NCBI RefSeq assembly: GCF_014843825.1
Contig: NZ_JHQR01000124.1
Span: 59,981 to 123,980, forward strand
Direction of reading: 5' to 3'
Source: Mesorhizobium silamurunense
Lineage (GTDB): Bacteria > Pseudomonadota > Alphaproteobacteria > Rhizobiales > Rhizobiaceae
Length of the DNA stretch: 64,000 bases
The notes under the pieces are model-generated. The model did no database searches, was not told the origin of the DNA, and saw only the letters and a list, made by a program, of their open reading frames with translations. A program made the translations under genes and the position numbers. Below, one piece after another: positions 8,895 to 19,679 of this stretch. Within the stretch, counting starts at the first letter, position 1. Each line of letters opens with the position of its first letter.

Positions 8895-9810
8895 AGCGCA
8901 CCCTCGGGTCGACGACCGCGTAAAGGAGATCGACGATCAGGTTGAAGACGATGGTGAAGAGCGCGATCACCACCACGGTTCCCATGACCAGCGTGTAGTC
9001 GCGGTTGAGGGCGGCATCGACGAAATAGCGGCCGACACCGGGGATAGAGAAGATGGTCTCGACGATGATCGAGCCGGTGAGCAGCGCCGCCGCCGCGGGA
9101 CCTGTGAAGGAGACGATCGGCAGCACGGCGCCGCGCAGCGCGTGCTTGACCACCACCGACCAGTCCGACAGGCCGAGCGCGCGGGCGGTGCGGATATGGT
9201 GCGAGCGCAGGCTTTCGATCATCGAGCCGCGCATCAGGCGGGCGACGATGGCGATCTGCGGCAAGGCGAGCGTCAGCACCGGCCCGACCTTGTTGATGAA
9301 GGCGCCGTCGCCCCAGCCGCCGATCGGCAAAAGCTTCCAGGAAAGCCCGAACACGAGCTGAATGACCGGCGCGATGACGAAGGTGGGGATTGTGCTGCCG
9401 GCGGTGGCTAGAGCAATCACCGAATAGTCGGCGAGCTTGTTCTGATTCAGCGCCGCGATCGTGCCGAGGATCGAGCCCAGAAGCAGTGCCAGCACCAGCG
9501 CCGACGAACCGATCTGCACGGAGATCGGCAGGCCCTTGGCGAAGAGTTCGGTGACGGTGAAGTCAGGCAGGTTATAGCTCGGGCCGAAATTGCCGCGCAA
9601 AAGATTGCCGAGATAGTGGACATATTGCAGCCAGAGCGGATCGTTGAGGCCGAACTGGGCTTCGAGATTGGCCCTGATCTCGGGGCTCAGGCCCCGCTCC
9701 TGGTTGAACGGGCCGCCTGGCGCGACACGGATCAGGAAGAACGCCACCGTCACGATGACGAATAGCGTCGGGATGGCGGTCAACAGCCGCCGGAAGACAT
9801 AACGCAGCAT
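8887..9810 (-). CDS. oppB: Peptide ABC transporter permease OppB
   Basis: The protein is 307 residues with the classic OppB/DppB start (MLRYVFRRLLTAIPTLFVIV) followed by the conserved periplasmic PGGPFNQERGLSPE segment, six membrane spans and the permease loop HIRTARALGLSDWSVVVKHA. It ends VDPRVRYD, typical of the family. The coding start lies 175 bases after oppA, with a hairpin in the gap that probably lowers expression relative to oppA. Confidence 0.93.
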   Translation of the reverse strand: MLRYVFRRLLTAIPTLFVIVTVAFFLIRVAPGGPFNQERGLSPEIRANLEAQFGLNDPLWLQYVHYLGNLLRGNFGPSYNLPDFTVTELFAKGLPISVQIGSSALVLALLLGSILGTIAALNQNKLADYSVIALATAGSTIPTFVIAPVIQLVFGLSWKLLPIGGWGDGAFINKVGPVLTLALPQIAIVARLMRGSMIESLRSHHIRTARALGLSDWSVVVKHALRGAVLPIVSFTGPAAAALLTGSIIVETIFSIPGVGRYFVDAALNRDYTLVMGTVVVIALFTIVFNLIVDLLYAVVDPRVRYD

Positions 9811-9942
9811 CGGCGCCCCGCTTCAGCCAGGGCGACAGCTCTCCAGACGAGACCGTGGCGCGCTGGCATCTCTCATCTTCGCACCGGTATTCCCGAAAAT
9901 CCAACCCGACTTTCGGCCCGGCACGACGACAGACCGCAGCCA

Positions 9943-9964
9943 CCGCTCCCAAAAAAGGGAGCGG
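9943..9964 (-). promoter_or_regulatory. Hairpin between oppA and oppB
   Basis: An 8-bp perfect stem (CCGCTCCC / GGGAGCGG) with a six-base loop that is all T on the transcribed (minus) strand lies 22 bases after the oppA stop. No T-run follows on that strand, so I read it as an mRNA-stabilising or partial-attenuation hairpin. This would explain more binding protein than permease, a common pattern in ABC operons. Confidence 0.6.
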
Positions 9965-9985
9965 CGGTACGGCCAAGGTTTCTTG

Positions 9986-11578
9986 TCAGTCCTTGGAGAT
10001 GAAGCGGGACGGATGGATGTCCATCACGTTGTCGTCGAAGCCATGCAGCTTCGAGGAAACGATGTCGTGGTAGCTATAGTAGAGCAGTGGAATCTGGCCG
10101 ACATCGTCGACGAGGATGCGCTCGGCCTCGGCGAGGTCCTTCATGCGCTCCTCAGGCTTGCCGCCGGCGGCGGCTGCCTTGTCCATCGCGGCCTCATAGG
10201 CCGGGCTGTTGTAGTTCGAGTAGTTGTTGCCGCTTGCCTTGCGCGAGATGCCGAGGAAGGTCTCCGGATCCTTGTAGTCGGCGATCCAGGCAGCGCGGGC
10301 GACGTCGTAGTTGCCCTTCTGCTCGAGGAAGCTGTAGTGGGTCTTGGTGTCAGTGTTGAGCAGCGTCACCTCCACGCCGAGTGGCTTCAGCTGTTCCTGG
10401 ATGGCGACCGCCGTGTTTTTATGGTTCTCCGAGGTGTTGTAGCGGATCTCCATCTTCAACGGATGCTCGGGTGTATAGCCGAGTTTCTCCAGGATCTTCT
10501 TGGCAGCATCCTCGCGGTCGATCTGCGGCATGTCGGCGTATTTGGCCAGTGCCGGCGTGTAGCCCTCGATGCCCGGGGGCACCATCGAATAGCCGGGCAG
10601 CATCGAGTTCTGCCAGACCTTCTCGGCCAGGAAGTTGCGATCGATCGCCATCGAGATGGCGTTGCGCAGCTCGACATTATCCCACGGCGCCTTGTCGGTC
10701 TTGACCGCATAATAATAGGTGCCGAGATACGGCCCGACACGGACCTGGTCACCGAATTTGGTTTTGAGATCGGCGAGCTGTTCGGTCGGCAGGTCACCAT
10801 AACTGTCGAGTTCGCCGGCCTCGAAGCGCTTCATCGCCGACGAGCGATCCTCGGTCGGGATGTAGTTGACCACGTCGAGCTTGACGCTCGCGGCGTCCCA
10901 GAATTTCGGATTCTTGATCAGCTTGAGATGGTCGTTGGGCACCCACTCGGCCAGCGTATAGGCGCCGTTGGAAACCAGCTTGCCCGGCTTGATCCAGTCG
11001 GCGCCGAGCTTGTCCATGGAGGCCTTGTTGACCGGATAGGTCGCCTGGTGGGTCAACATCTCCAGGAAGTAGGGCGTCGGCGCCTTCAGCGTGACCTGCA
11101 GCGTGTTGGCGTCGACCGCCTTCACGCCCATGTCCTCGGCCTTGCCTTTCTTGGTGTTGAAGTCCTCAGCGCCCTTCACCGGATAGAGCATGGAAGCGTA
11201 TTCGGCAGCGGTGGCCGGATCTTCCAGCCGACGGAACGAATAGACGAAGTCGTCCGCCGTCACCGGGCTGCCATCCGACCAGAGGCCGTCCTTGCGCAGC
11301 TTGAAGGTGTAGACGGTGCCGTCGTCGGACACCGTCCAGCTTTCGGCGGCGCCCGGAATGAGGTTCGTCTTCTGGTCATGCATGACGAGGCCCTGGAACA
11401 GGTCGCGTATAATATCGGCTTCGTAGACCGTCGACGTCTTGTGCGGATCGACCGTCTCCGCCTCGGCGGCGGATCCGCGGTTGTAGACGGTCTCGGCGAA
11501 GGCCGGCGTGTAGAAGGTGCCGGTGGCCAAGGCCATGGTGGTGGCGAACACAGTCGCCTTCAGCAGATTTTTCAGCAT
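9986..11578 (-). CDS. oppA: Periplasmic oligopeptide-binding protein OppA
   Basis: The protein is 530 residues with a signal peptide (MLKNLLKATVFATTMALA, cleavage probably after TPAFA) and the SBP_bac_5 fold. The mature start matches the OppA/MppA group (NRGSAAEAETVDPHKTSTVY), and family motifs such as WTVSDDGTVYTFKLR and LRNAISMAIDR are present. It captures oligopeptides in the periplasm and delivers them to OppBC. The start is preceded by AGGGAGAG. It is the first gene of oppA-B-C-DF; tadE is divergent upstream. Confidence 0.93.
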   Translation of the reverse strand: MLKNLLKATVFATTMALATGTFYTPAFAETVYNRGSAAEAETVDPHKTSTVYEADIIRDLFQGLVMHDQKTNLIPGAAESWTVSDDGTVYTFKLRKDGLWSDGSPVTADDFVYSFRRLEDPATAAEYASMLYPVKGAEDFNTKKGKAEDMGVKAVDANTLQVTLKAPTPYFLEMLTHQATYPVNKASMDKLGADWIKPGKLVSNGAYTLAEWVPNDHLKLIKNPKFWDAASVKLDVVNYIPTEDRSSAMKRFEAGELDSYGDLPTEQLADLKTKFGDQVRVGPYLGTYYYAVKTDKAPWDNVELRNAISMAIDRNFLAEKVWQNSMLPGYSMVPPGIEGYTPALAKYADMPQIDREDAAKKILEKLGYTPEHPLKMEIRYNTSENHKNTAVAIQEQLKPLGVEVTLLNTDTKTHYSFLEQKGNYDVARAAWIADYKDPETFLGISRKASGNNYSNYNSPAYEAAMDKAAAAGGKPEERMKDLAEAERILVDDVGQIPLLYYSYHDIVSSKLHGFDDNVMDIHPSRFISKD

Positions 11579-11633
11579 GAAGTCTCTCCCTTTGGACGCG
11601 GCCCCTCAACCGCGCCTTGAGTGTTGACGCCCC

Positions 11634-11685
11634 GGAACCGTTCAACGGGTTCCTTTTGAGCGCGCCGCCGGTCCCTTCCGGCGGC
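11634..11685 (-). promoter_or_regulatory. Two stem-loops in the oppA leader
   Basis: Inverted repeats GGAACC/GGTTCC (11634-11653) and GCCGCCGG/CCGGCGGC (11664-11685, perfect 8-bp stem, six-base loop) lie 56 to 107 bases upstream of the oppA start. If transcription begins before 11685 they would form a structured 5' leader. A post-transcriptional role is inference only. Confidence 0.35.
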
Positions 11686-11868
11686 TGGTGGCGGGAGACT
11701 AGACAGAGGAATATCTTATTTCAACTACCCGCTGCTTGACGTTAAGTGAGCGGCACTCTGCTAAAACAGCGAAATCTAAAACTAAAACCCGCCACTCAAC
11801 TTAGTGCATCTTTCGGTTGTTCCAGTCGTTTTCTGTTTTTGCAGGCAGGTTTTGGCATTCTCCGGACC

Positions 11869-12315
11869 ATGCCGAAGCACCGAAAATTCCTTGCTCCATG
11901 GTTCCGTTTCCGGGCTGACGCCGCGGGCACGTCGGCGGTCGAATTCGCCATGCTGGCGCCGATCTTCATCCTGCTTTTGCTCGGAATGGTTGCATACGGA
12001 ATTTATTTCGGCGCCAGCCATTCGGTCCAGCAGATCGCGGCCGACGCGGCGCGAACGGCGATTGCCGGCCTCAACCAGACGGAGCGGCAGGCGCTGGTCA
12101 CCGATTTCATTGCGCACGATGTTGCGGGCTATCCTTTCGTGGATCCCAACAAGCTGACGGTCAACGCGCAGGACAGCGCCGTCGACGGCAGCCAGTTCGT
12201 CGTGTCCGTCAGCTATGACGCGCGCAACCTGCCGATTTGGAATCTGTTCCGGACGCTGCCCTTGCCGGGCACCACGATCCAGCGTCAATCGACGATCCGG
12301 GTCGGAGGCATATGA
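11869..12315 (+). CDS. TadE-like pilus assembly (pseudopilin-type) protein
   Basis: The start at 11869 (MPKHRKFLAPW) gives 148 residues. The TadE hallmark is visible: a basic N-terminus, then a short segment GTSAVEFAMLAPIFILLLLG that combines the glutamate after a small-residue run with one long hydrophobic helix (about residues 24-48). An in-frame upstream start at 11746 would add 41 residues with no family likeness, so I reject it. TadE and TadF are minor pilins of Flp pili in the Tad secretion system. The stop overlaps the TadG-like start (ATGATG context), so the two are coupled. No tadA, tadB, cpaB or flp gene is in the window. Confidence 0.8.
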   Translation: MPKHRKFLAPWFRFRADAAGTSAVEFAMLAPIFILLLLGMVAYGIYFGASHSVQQIAADAARTAIAGLNQTERQALVTDFIAHDVAGYPFVDPNKLTVNAQDSAVDGSQFVVSVSYDARNLPIWNLFRTLPLPGTTIQRQSTIRVGGI

Positions 12316-14183
12316 TGCGCAGTTCCAAGGGGGGACTGGAGCGGTTCCTCGTTTCCCGGAAACGCAAGACCGCTCTATCTCTTTGTTCTGACGCAAGTCC
12401 GGACGGAAAACCGTTACACATTTTTCCTGGAATTGCTCTCGTGGCCGCGGCGCGACGGCTGATTGCCGACCGGCGTGCCAATTTCGCGGTCATGACCGCG
12501 CTCTGCACGCCGGTGGCGCTGGCGTTGACCGCTTTCGCCGTCGACGAGGGCTCGCTCTACAACGAACGCCGCGCCGCGCAGTCGATCGTCGACCTCGCCG
12601 CGATTACCGCCGCCGCCAACATCAACAACGCCCAGCAAGCGGTGCTGACGACGCTGAAGGACAACGGAATCACATCCGTCGCCGTGCAGCAGCAGGGGAC
12701 CACCATCGCGCCGACCGGCAGCAAGGCGGTCGTGCAGGTCGTGCCCGGACGCTATTCGGGGGTCAGTTCCATAGCGGCCGGCAGCCGCTTCGAGGCAGGC
12801 AAGCTGCCCTACAACGCCGTCCAGGTGTCGCTGAAGAAGCTGGGCACGCTCTATTTCGCCGCCTCGATGATGGCGCCGCCGGTGATCGGCACGACAGCCA
12901 CCGCCAGCGCCCAGCCCGAAGCGGCATTCTCGGTCGGGTCGCGGCTGGCCAGCGTGAATGGCGGCATCCTCAACGCGCTGCTCGGCGGGCTTCTCGGCGG
13001 CAACTTCTCGCTCAGCGTGATGGACTACAATTCGCTGATCTCGGCCGATGTCGACGTGCTCTCCTTCACCGATGCACTGGCGACGCAGCTGCATCTGAGC
13101 GGCGTGACCTATTCGGACGTGCTCGCCTCGAAGGCAACGATCGGCCAGATCGCCACCGCGATGGCCAACGTGCCCGGGCTCGACCGGACGGCCAAGCTCG
13201 CTCTGCAGACCATGGCCTCGAGCGCCACCAATACGGTCAAGATCCCGCTCAGCCAGCTCATCGATCTCGGCTCGGTGGGCAGCCTCGGCCTCGGACAGAA
13301 TCCCGCCGGACTTTCGGTCGACGCAAGCGCCATGAGCATGCTGACGGCAGCGGCGGCGCTCGCCAACGGCACCAACCAGGTTGCCGTCAATCTCGGGGCA
13401 ACCATACCCGGGCTGACATCGACGACGCTCCAAGTCGCCATCGGCGAACCCATGCAATTCTCGGCCTGGCTGGCGGTCGGAGAACTGGGCACCGTGGTGC
13501 GCACGGCGCAGACCCGCATCAAGCTCAACGCCAACGTCACGGTCGGCACACCGAACCTTGGCGGCGGCATCAAGCTGCTGGCCGTCAACCTGCCGCTCAA
13601 TGTCGAGGTCGCCTATGCCGAAGCCAAGCTGACAGACATAAGCTGCCCGACCGGCCCCTCGAGCATCAAGGTTTCGATCGCCGCGCAGCCCGGCGTCGTC
13701 TCGGCGCATCTCGCCAACAGCAACGCAAGCGGCTTCGCGGACTTCACTAAGCCGCAATCCTTCAGCGATGCCGAGATCGCCGATGTCAGCGTCCAATTGC
13801 TCCTGACCAACCTCAACCTGTTGCAGATCAAGGGATCGTCGGCTGTCTCGATCACCAACATGACGCCGACGAACCTGAAATTCAGCGCCACCGATATCGC
13901 CAACAAGGCGATCAAGACGGTCTCGACCAGGAATCTGACGCAGTCGCTCACCACCTCGCTGGTGAACAACCTGTCACTCTCGGTCAACGCGCTCGGTCTC
14001 GGGCTTGACGTGGCTTCCCTTCTCGGCACGGTGAAGCCGGCGGTGACGACGCTGCTCAACGGCGTGACCGCACCCGTCGACGACCTCGTCTACAATGTGC
14101 TTGCCGCACTTGGCGTCCACGTCGGCGAGGCCGATGTGCGGGTCACCGGCGCGACCTGCGGACGCTCTGTGCTCGTCCAATAG
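12315..14183 (+). CDS. TadG-like pilus-assembly-related protein
   Basis: The protein is about 622 residues. ATGs at 12312 and 12315 are both possible; the GGAGG six bases upstream favours 12315. After a cytoplasmic lead comes RRANFAVMTALCTPVALALT, the membrane anchor typical of TadG N-termini, then DEGSLYNERRAAQSIVDLAA, which is diagnostic for the putative Flp pilus-assembly TadG family. The remaining roughly 500 residues are extracytoplasmic, rich in Ala, Ser, Thr and Leu. I see no von Willebrand A metal-site motif, unlike many TadG proteins. It ends 8 bases from the convergent alpha-glucosidase stop. Confidence 0.78.
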   Translation: MRSSKGGLERFLVSRKRKTALSLCSDASPDGKPLHIFPGIALVAAARRLIADRRANFAVMTALCTPVALALTAFAVDEGSLYNERRAAQSIVDLAAITAAANINNAQQAVLTTLKDNGITSVAVQQQGTTIAPTGSKAVVQVVPGRYSGVSSIAAGSRFEAGKLPYNAVQVSLKKLGTLYFAASMMAPPVIGTTATASAQPEAAFSVGSRLASVNGGILNALLGGLLGGNFSLSVMDYNSLISADVDVLSFTDALATQLHLSGVTYSDVLASKATIGQIATAMANVPGLDRTAKLALQTMASSATNTVKIPLSQLIDLGSVGSLGLGQNPAGLSVDASAMSMLTAAAALANGTNQVAVNLGATIPGLTSTTLQVAIGEPMQFSAWLAVGELGTVVRTAQTRIKLNANVTVGTPNLGGGIKLLAVNLPLNVEVAYAEAKLTDISCPTGPSSIKVSIAAQPGVVSAHLANSNASGFADFTKPQSFSDAEIADVSVQLLLTNLNLLQIKGSSAVSITNMTPTNLKFSATDIANKAIKTVSTRNLTQSLTTSLVNNLSLSVNALGLGLDVASLLGTVKPAVTTLLNGVTAPVDDLVYNVLAALGVHVGEADVRVTGATCGRSVLVQ

Positions 14184-14191
14184 GCTGGCTG

Positions 14192-15847
14192 TCAGCCAAT
14201 TCTGGCGACGAAGCAACCCACAGGCGGCAGTGCCAGCGTAATCTCTTCGAGAACACCGCCAAGAACGCCAGCGACGTCAACGGCAAGAGCCGTTATCTCG
14301 ACATCCCTGATCTCCGCCGGCAGCGTCCAGTTCGCCGGCTCAGCGGCGAAATTGAAGACGCACAACAATTTCTCGTCTTCGTGCTGGCGGACCAAAGCCA
14401 ACACATCGCCCTCGGTATCGAGAAAGCGGATCGAACCGTTGATCAACGCCGGGTGGCGCTTGCGCAAGGCGAGGATCGAGCGATAGGCGGCGAGTAGGGA
14501 ACCGTCCTCGCCGTTCTGCACATCGACCGCGCGACTGCGATGCGCCAGCGGCACCGGCAGCCAGGGCTTGGCTGCGGAGAAACCGCCATTTTCCGCTTCT
14601 GCCTCCCAGACCATCGGGGTGCGGCAGCCGTCCCTGCCCTTCACGCCCGGCCAGAAGCGGATGCCAAAAGGATCGCGCAGATCCTCATACGCAAGCTCGG
14701 CTTCCTCCAGCCCAAGCTCCTCGCCCTGATAGAGGCAGATCGAACCGCGCAGAGAGCAAAGCAGCGCGATCGCGAATTTCGCTACGGCATCCGGGTTCTC
14801 GCCGGGCCGTGTCCAGCGGCTGACATGGCGAACGACATCGTGGTTGGAGAAAGCCCAGCAGACCCAGCCGTCGGCAACCGCATTCTCGAACGCCTCGACG
14901 CAGCCGCGCACATGGGCGGCCGAGAATTGCGGGCCGAGCAGGTCGAAGGTGTAGCACATCTGCAATTTGTCGCCTCCGGAGGTGTAGGCGGCAAGCGTCT
15001 GCAGCGAGCGCTCCTCGTCACCCACCTCGCCGACCGCAGCACGGTCAGGGTACTGGTCAAGCAGCGCGCGAAAACGCTTCAGGAAGTCGAGATTCTCAGG
15101 GCGCGTCTTGTCGAAGAGATGCTCCTGAAAGGCGTAGGTGGTGGTGGCGCCACTGGTGCCGGCGACGCTCGCGGCCAAAGGCGGGTTGTCGCGCAGCCAG
15201 CGGTCATGGACATAATAGTTGACCGTATCCAGCCGGAAGCCGTCGACGCCGCGCTCCAGCCAGAAGCGCACCGTGTCGAGGACCGCGTCCTGCACCTCCG
15301 CAGTATGGAAATTGAGGTCCGGCTGCGCGGCGAGAAAGTTGTGCATGTAGTACTGCCGGCGGGTGGCGTCCCACTCCCAGGCGGGACCGCCGAACAGCGA
15401 TTGCCAGTTGTTGGGCGCGCTGCCGTCGGGCTTGGCGTCGGCCCAGACATACCAGTCGGCTTTCGCATTGTCACGGCTGGCACGGCTTTCCACGAACCAT
15501 TCATGCCTGTCGGATGAGTGGGAGATCACCTGATCGATGATGAGCTTCAGCCCGAGCCGATGCGCTTCGGCGACCAGCGCATCGAAATCCTCCAGCGCGC
15601 CGAACATCGGATCGACGTCACGATAGTCCGACACGTCATAGCCCATGTCGGCCATCGGCGACTTGAAAAAGGGCGAGAGCCATACGGCATCGACGCCGAG
15701 CGAAGCGACATGGGCGAGCCGCGCAGTGATCCCCTTGAGATCGCCGCTGCCGTCACCGGTGGTGTCCTGGAAGGAGCGCGGATAGATCTGATAGATCACG
15801 CAACCGCGCCACCACTCGGCCCCTTGCTGCGTGTTGCCATCGGCCAT
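14192..15847 (-). CDS. Alpha-glucosidase, glycoside hydrolase family 13
   Basis: The protein is 551 residues with the GH13 conserved regions in order: IIDQVISHSSD (region I), GFRLDTVNYYV with the nucleophile Asp (II), VGEVGDEE with the acid/base Glu (III) and FSNHDVVRH (IV). The start CVIYQIYPRSFQDTTGDGSG and the HSSD variant match oligo-alpha-glucosidases such as AglA. It should release glucose from malto-oligosaccharides or alpha-glucosides in the cytoplasm. A GTG at 15850 or the ATG at 15847 can start it; both overlap the glgX stop, so it is coupled to glgX and probably finishes off its oligosaccharide products. Confidence 0.9.
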   Translation of the reverse strand: MADGNTQQGAEWWRGCVIYQIYPRSFQDTTGDGSGDLKGITARLAHVASLGVDAVWLSPFFKSPMADMGYDVSDYRDVDPMFGALEDFDALVAEAHRLGLKLIIDQVISHSSDRHEWFVESRASRDNAKADWYVWADAKPDGSAPNNWQSLFGGPAWEWDATRRQYYMHNFLAAQPDLNFHTAEVQDAVLDTVRFWLERGVDGFRLDTVNYYVHDRWLRDNPPLAASVAGTSGATTTYAFQEHLFDKTRPENLDFLKRFRALLDQYPDRAAVGEVGDEERSLQTLAAYTSGGDKLQMCYTFDLLGPQFSAAHVRGCVEAFENAVADGWVCWAFSNHDVVRHVSRWTRPGENPDAVAKFAIALLCSLRGSICLYQGEELGLEEAELAYEDLRDPFGIRFWPGVKGRDGCRTPMVWEAEAENGGFSAAKPWLPVPLAHRSRAVDVQNGEDGSLLAAYRSILALRKRHPALINGSIRFLDTEGDVLALVRQHEDEKLLCVFNFAAEPANWTLPAEIRDVEITALAVDVAGVLGGVLEEITLALPPVGCFVARIG

Positions 15848-17845
15848 CACGAACCCTTTCCGGCGCGGGCCTTCGAAGCCCTACGCTCGATCATGAAATT
15901 CACGCTGCGGCCAGGGACCGGCCGCGCCAGGTCGACCGCCTGCGTCTCGATCACCGAATGCCAGTGAAAGCCTTCCCGTGCGGGCAAGGTGAAGACGCAT
16001 TGGCGGCGGTCGCCATTGACCATGACGGCAAGGCGGCCGCCCCCGCTATCGCCGAGCATCATGACGAGGCGATGTCGCCCGGGATCGTTCCAGTCGGCCT
16101 CACCAAGCGGCGCACCGGTTTCGCTCAGCCACTCGACGTCCGGGACGGCTGAAGCATCGGACGGCTCCCCGGTCAGGAAATGCGTGTCCGACAGCGCCGG
16201 AAAGGCATGGCGCATCGCGGAGAGAGCCGAAGTGTATCGCTCGAGCGCCTCATCGCGGCCGGCCCAGTCGAGCCAGGTGATGGCGTTGTCCTGCGCATAG
16301 GCATTGTTGTTGCCCTGCTGCGTTCTGCCGAACTCGTCGCCGGCGGTCAGCATGATGGTGCCGCGCGAGGCAAAGAGCGTCGCAAGCAATGCGCACTGGT
16401 CGGCGAAGCGGGCCTTGGCGATTTCCGCGTCATCCGTCTCGCCCTCGACGCCGTTGTTCCACGACAGATTGTCATTGTGTCCGTCGCGGTTATGCTCGCC
16501 ATTGGCCGCGTTGTGCTTCCGCTCATGGGCAACCAGATCGGCCAGCGTCATGCCGTCATGGGCGGCGATGAAGTTGACGCTGCGGCTCGCCGGCTGGCCC
16601 GCCCTGCCGAACACGTCGGACGAGCCGGCAAGCCGCGTGGCCAAAGCGCCGATCGCGCCCGCATCGCCGCGCCAGAAGCGCCGGACGTCATCGCGATAAC
16701 GGTCGTTCCACTCCAGGTATGGCGGGGGGGGAATCGAGCTGGTAGCCGTTCGGACCGATATCCCAGGGCTCGGCGATCAGCACGCGGTCGGCGAGGACGG
16801 GATCGCCGGCGATGGCCTCAAGCAACGGCGCATCCGGCTCGAACACACCGTCGACCCTGCCGAGCACGGGGGCCAGGTCAAAGCGGAAGCCATCGACGCC
16901 AGCGAAACGGACGAAATGGCGGAGCGTGTCCAGCACCATCTCGCGCACGACCGGATGATCGCAGGCGACCGTGTTGCCGGTGCCGGTGTCATTGGCCAGC
17001 CGGCCGTCCGGCAGATGCCTGAAATAGGCCTGCGGGTCGAGGCCGCGCAGCGACAGTGTCGGGCCGAGCCGGTCGCTCTCGCCGGTGTGGTTGAAGACGA
17101 GGTCGAGGATGGTGCCGATGCCCGCTTCACGCAGCGTCGCAACCGTATCGCGCAGTTCCACAAGGCCACCTGGCGCGAGACGCGGATCGAGCGCCATGAA
17201 GGTGACGGGGTTGTAGCCCCAGGCGTTCCTCAAGCCCAGCGGCGGCAGATGCCGCTCGTCGATCGACGCCGTGATCGGCATCAACTCGACAGCGGAGACG
17301 CCAAGGCGCTTCAGATGCTCGATGATGGCCGGATGGGCAAGCGCCGCGATGGTGCCGCGCTGTGCCTCCGGTACGTCTGGGTGCAGCTTGGTGAAGGAGC
17401 GGACGCTGAGTTCGTAGATGAAGCCGCCGGGCTGGAACAGGGGCGGCTTGGCAGCCAGTGGCTGCGGCAGCGCGCGCGCCACGGTTTTCGGCATGAGCGG
17501 GGCCGTGTCGGCGCCTTCGTTGCGTCTGGCTGCAAGCCGCCAGTGATATTGATACGGCCGGTCGATCTCGACGGCGTAAGGATCGGTCAGCAGCTTGTTC
17601 GGATCGAACCAAGAACCGCGCTCCGGCGCATAGTCGCCGTCGGCGCGAAAGCCGTAGCGCGTGCCCTCAGCGAGGCCAGGTACGAAGCGCGCGTGCATGC
17701 CCTCGCCTTCCGGCTTCAGTTCCAGCCGTTCGACCTCGCGGGTGCCGCCGTCGTCGAAGATCGAGACCCATACGCGCCGCGCTGAAGAGGACCAGACGGC
17801 GAAGCGGATGCCGTCGGGAGTGCCGGTTGCGCCGAGGTGAGTCAT
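15847..17845 (-). pseudogene. glgX: Glycogen debranching enzyme GlgX, frameshifted in a C8 run
   Basis: From ATG 17845 (ribosome site GAAGGGGGAG) the protein is a typical GlgX (PDGIRFAVWSSSA, GFRFDLAPVLGRVDG) up to WDIGPNGYQLDSP. There an eight-base C run on the coding strand (about 16724-16731) shifts the frame and the ORF stops at 16688. With seven Cs the reading continues PPPYLEWNDRYRDDVRRFWR and joins ASRSVNFIAAHDGMTLADLV to a stop at 15847, about 665 residues, the normal GlgX length. GlgX removes branches left after phosphorylase action. It lies between pgm and the alpha-glucosidase. Whether this is real phase variation, mutation or a homopolymer miscall is unresolved. Confidence 0.88.
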
Positions 17846-17855
17846 GCAGGCTCCC

Positions 17856-18027
17856 CCTTCTCCCGGAGAAGGTGTCGCCGAAGGCGACGGATGAGGGGTG
17901 CTCCAGCTTGACACCGACGGCACTCCGTCCAACACCCCTCATCCGTCTCGGCGCTGCGCGCCGATCCACCGCCCGGGGGCGAGCCACGGGTCTCGCCCCG
18001 TCCTTCGGACCCCACAAGGGGAGAAGG
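17856..18027. repeat. Complex intergenic palindromic element between pgm and glgX
   Basis: The element has nested inverted repeats. Outer 9-bp arms are at 17856-17864 (CCTTCTCCC) and 18019-18027. Perfect 12-bp arms are at 17889-17900 (GGATGAGGGGTG) and 17933-17944. Small hairpins include GTCGCC-GAA-GGCGAC and GGCGC-TGC-GCGCC (17950-17962). The 'CCCCTCATCCG ... CTTCTCCC' style matches dispersed intergenic repeats familiar from Mesorhizobium-type genomes. No ORF is present. Confidence 0.65.
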
Positions 18028-18047
18028 AAGAGGGCGCCGCGCCACCC

Positions 18048-19679
<1,632 letters not shown>

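Noticed and set aside
11746..11868. Upstream in-frame start for the TadE-like gene
   Set aside because: The added 41 residues lack similarity to TadE, and the basic-then-hydrophobic N-terminus begins properly at 11869.
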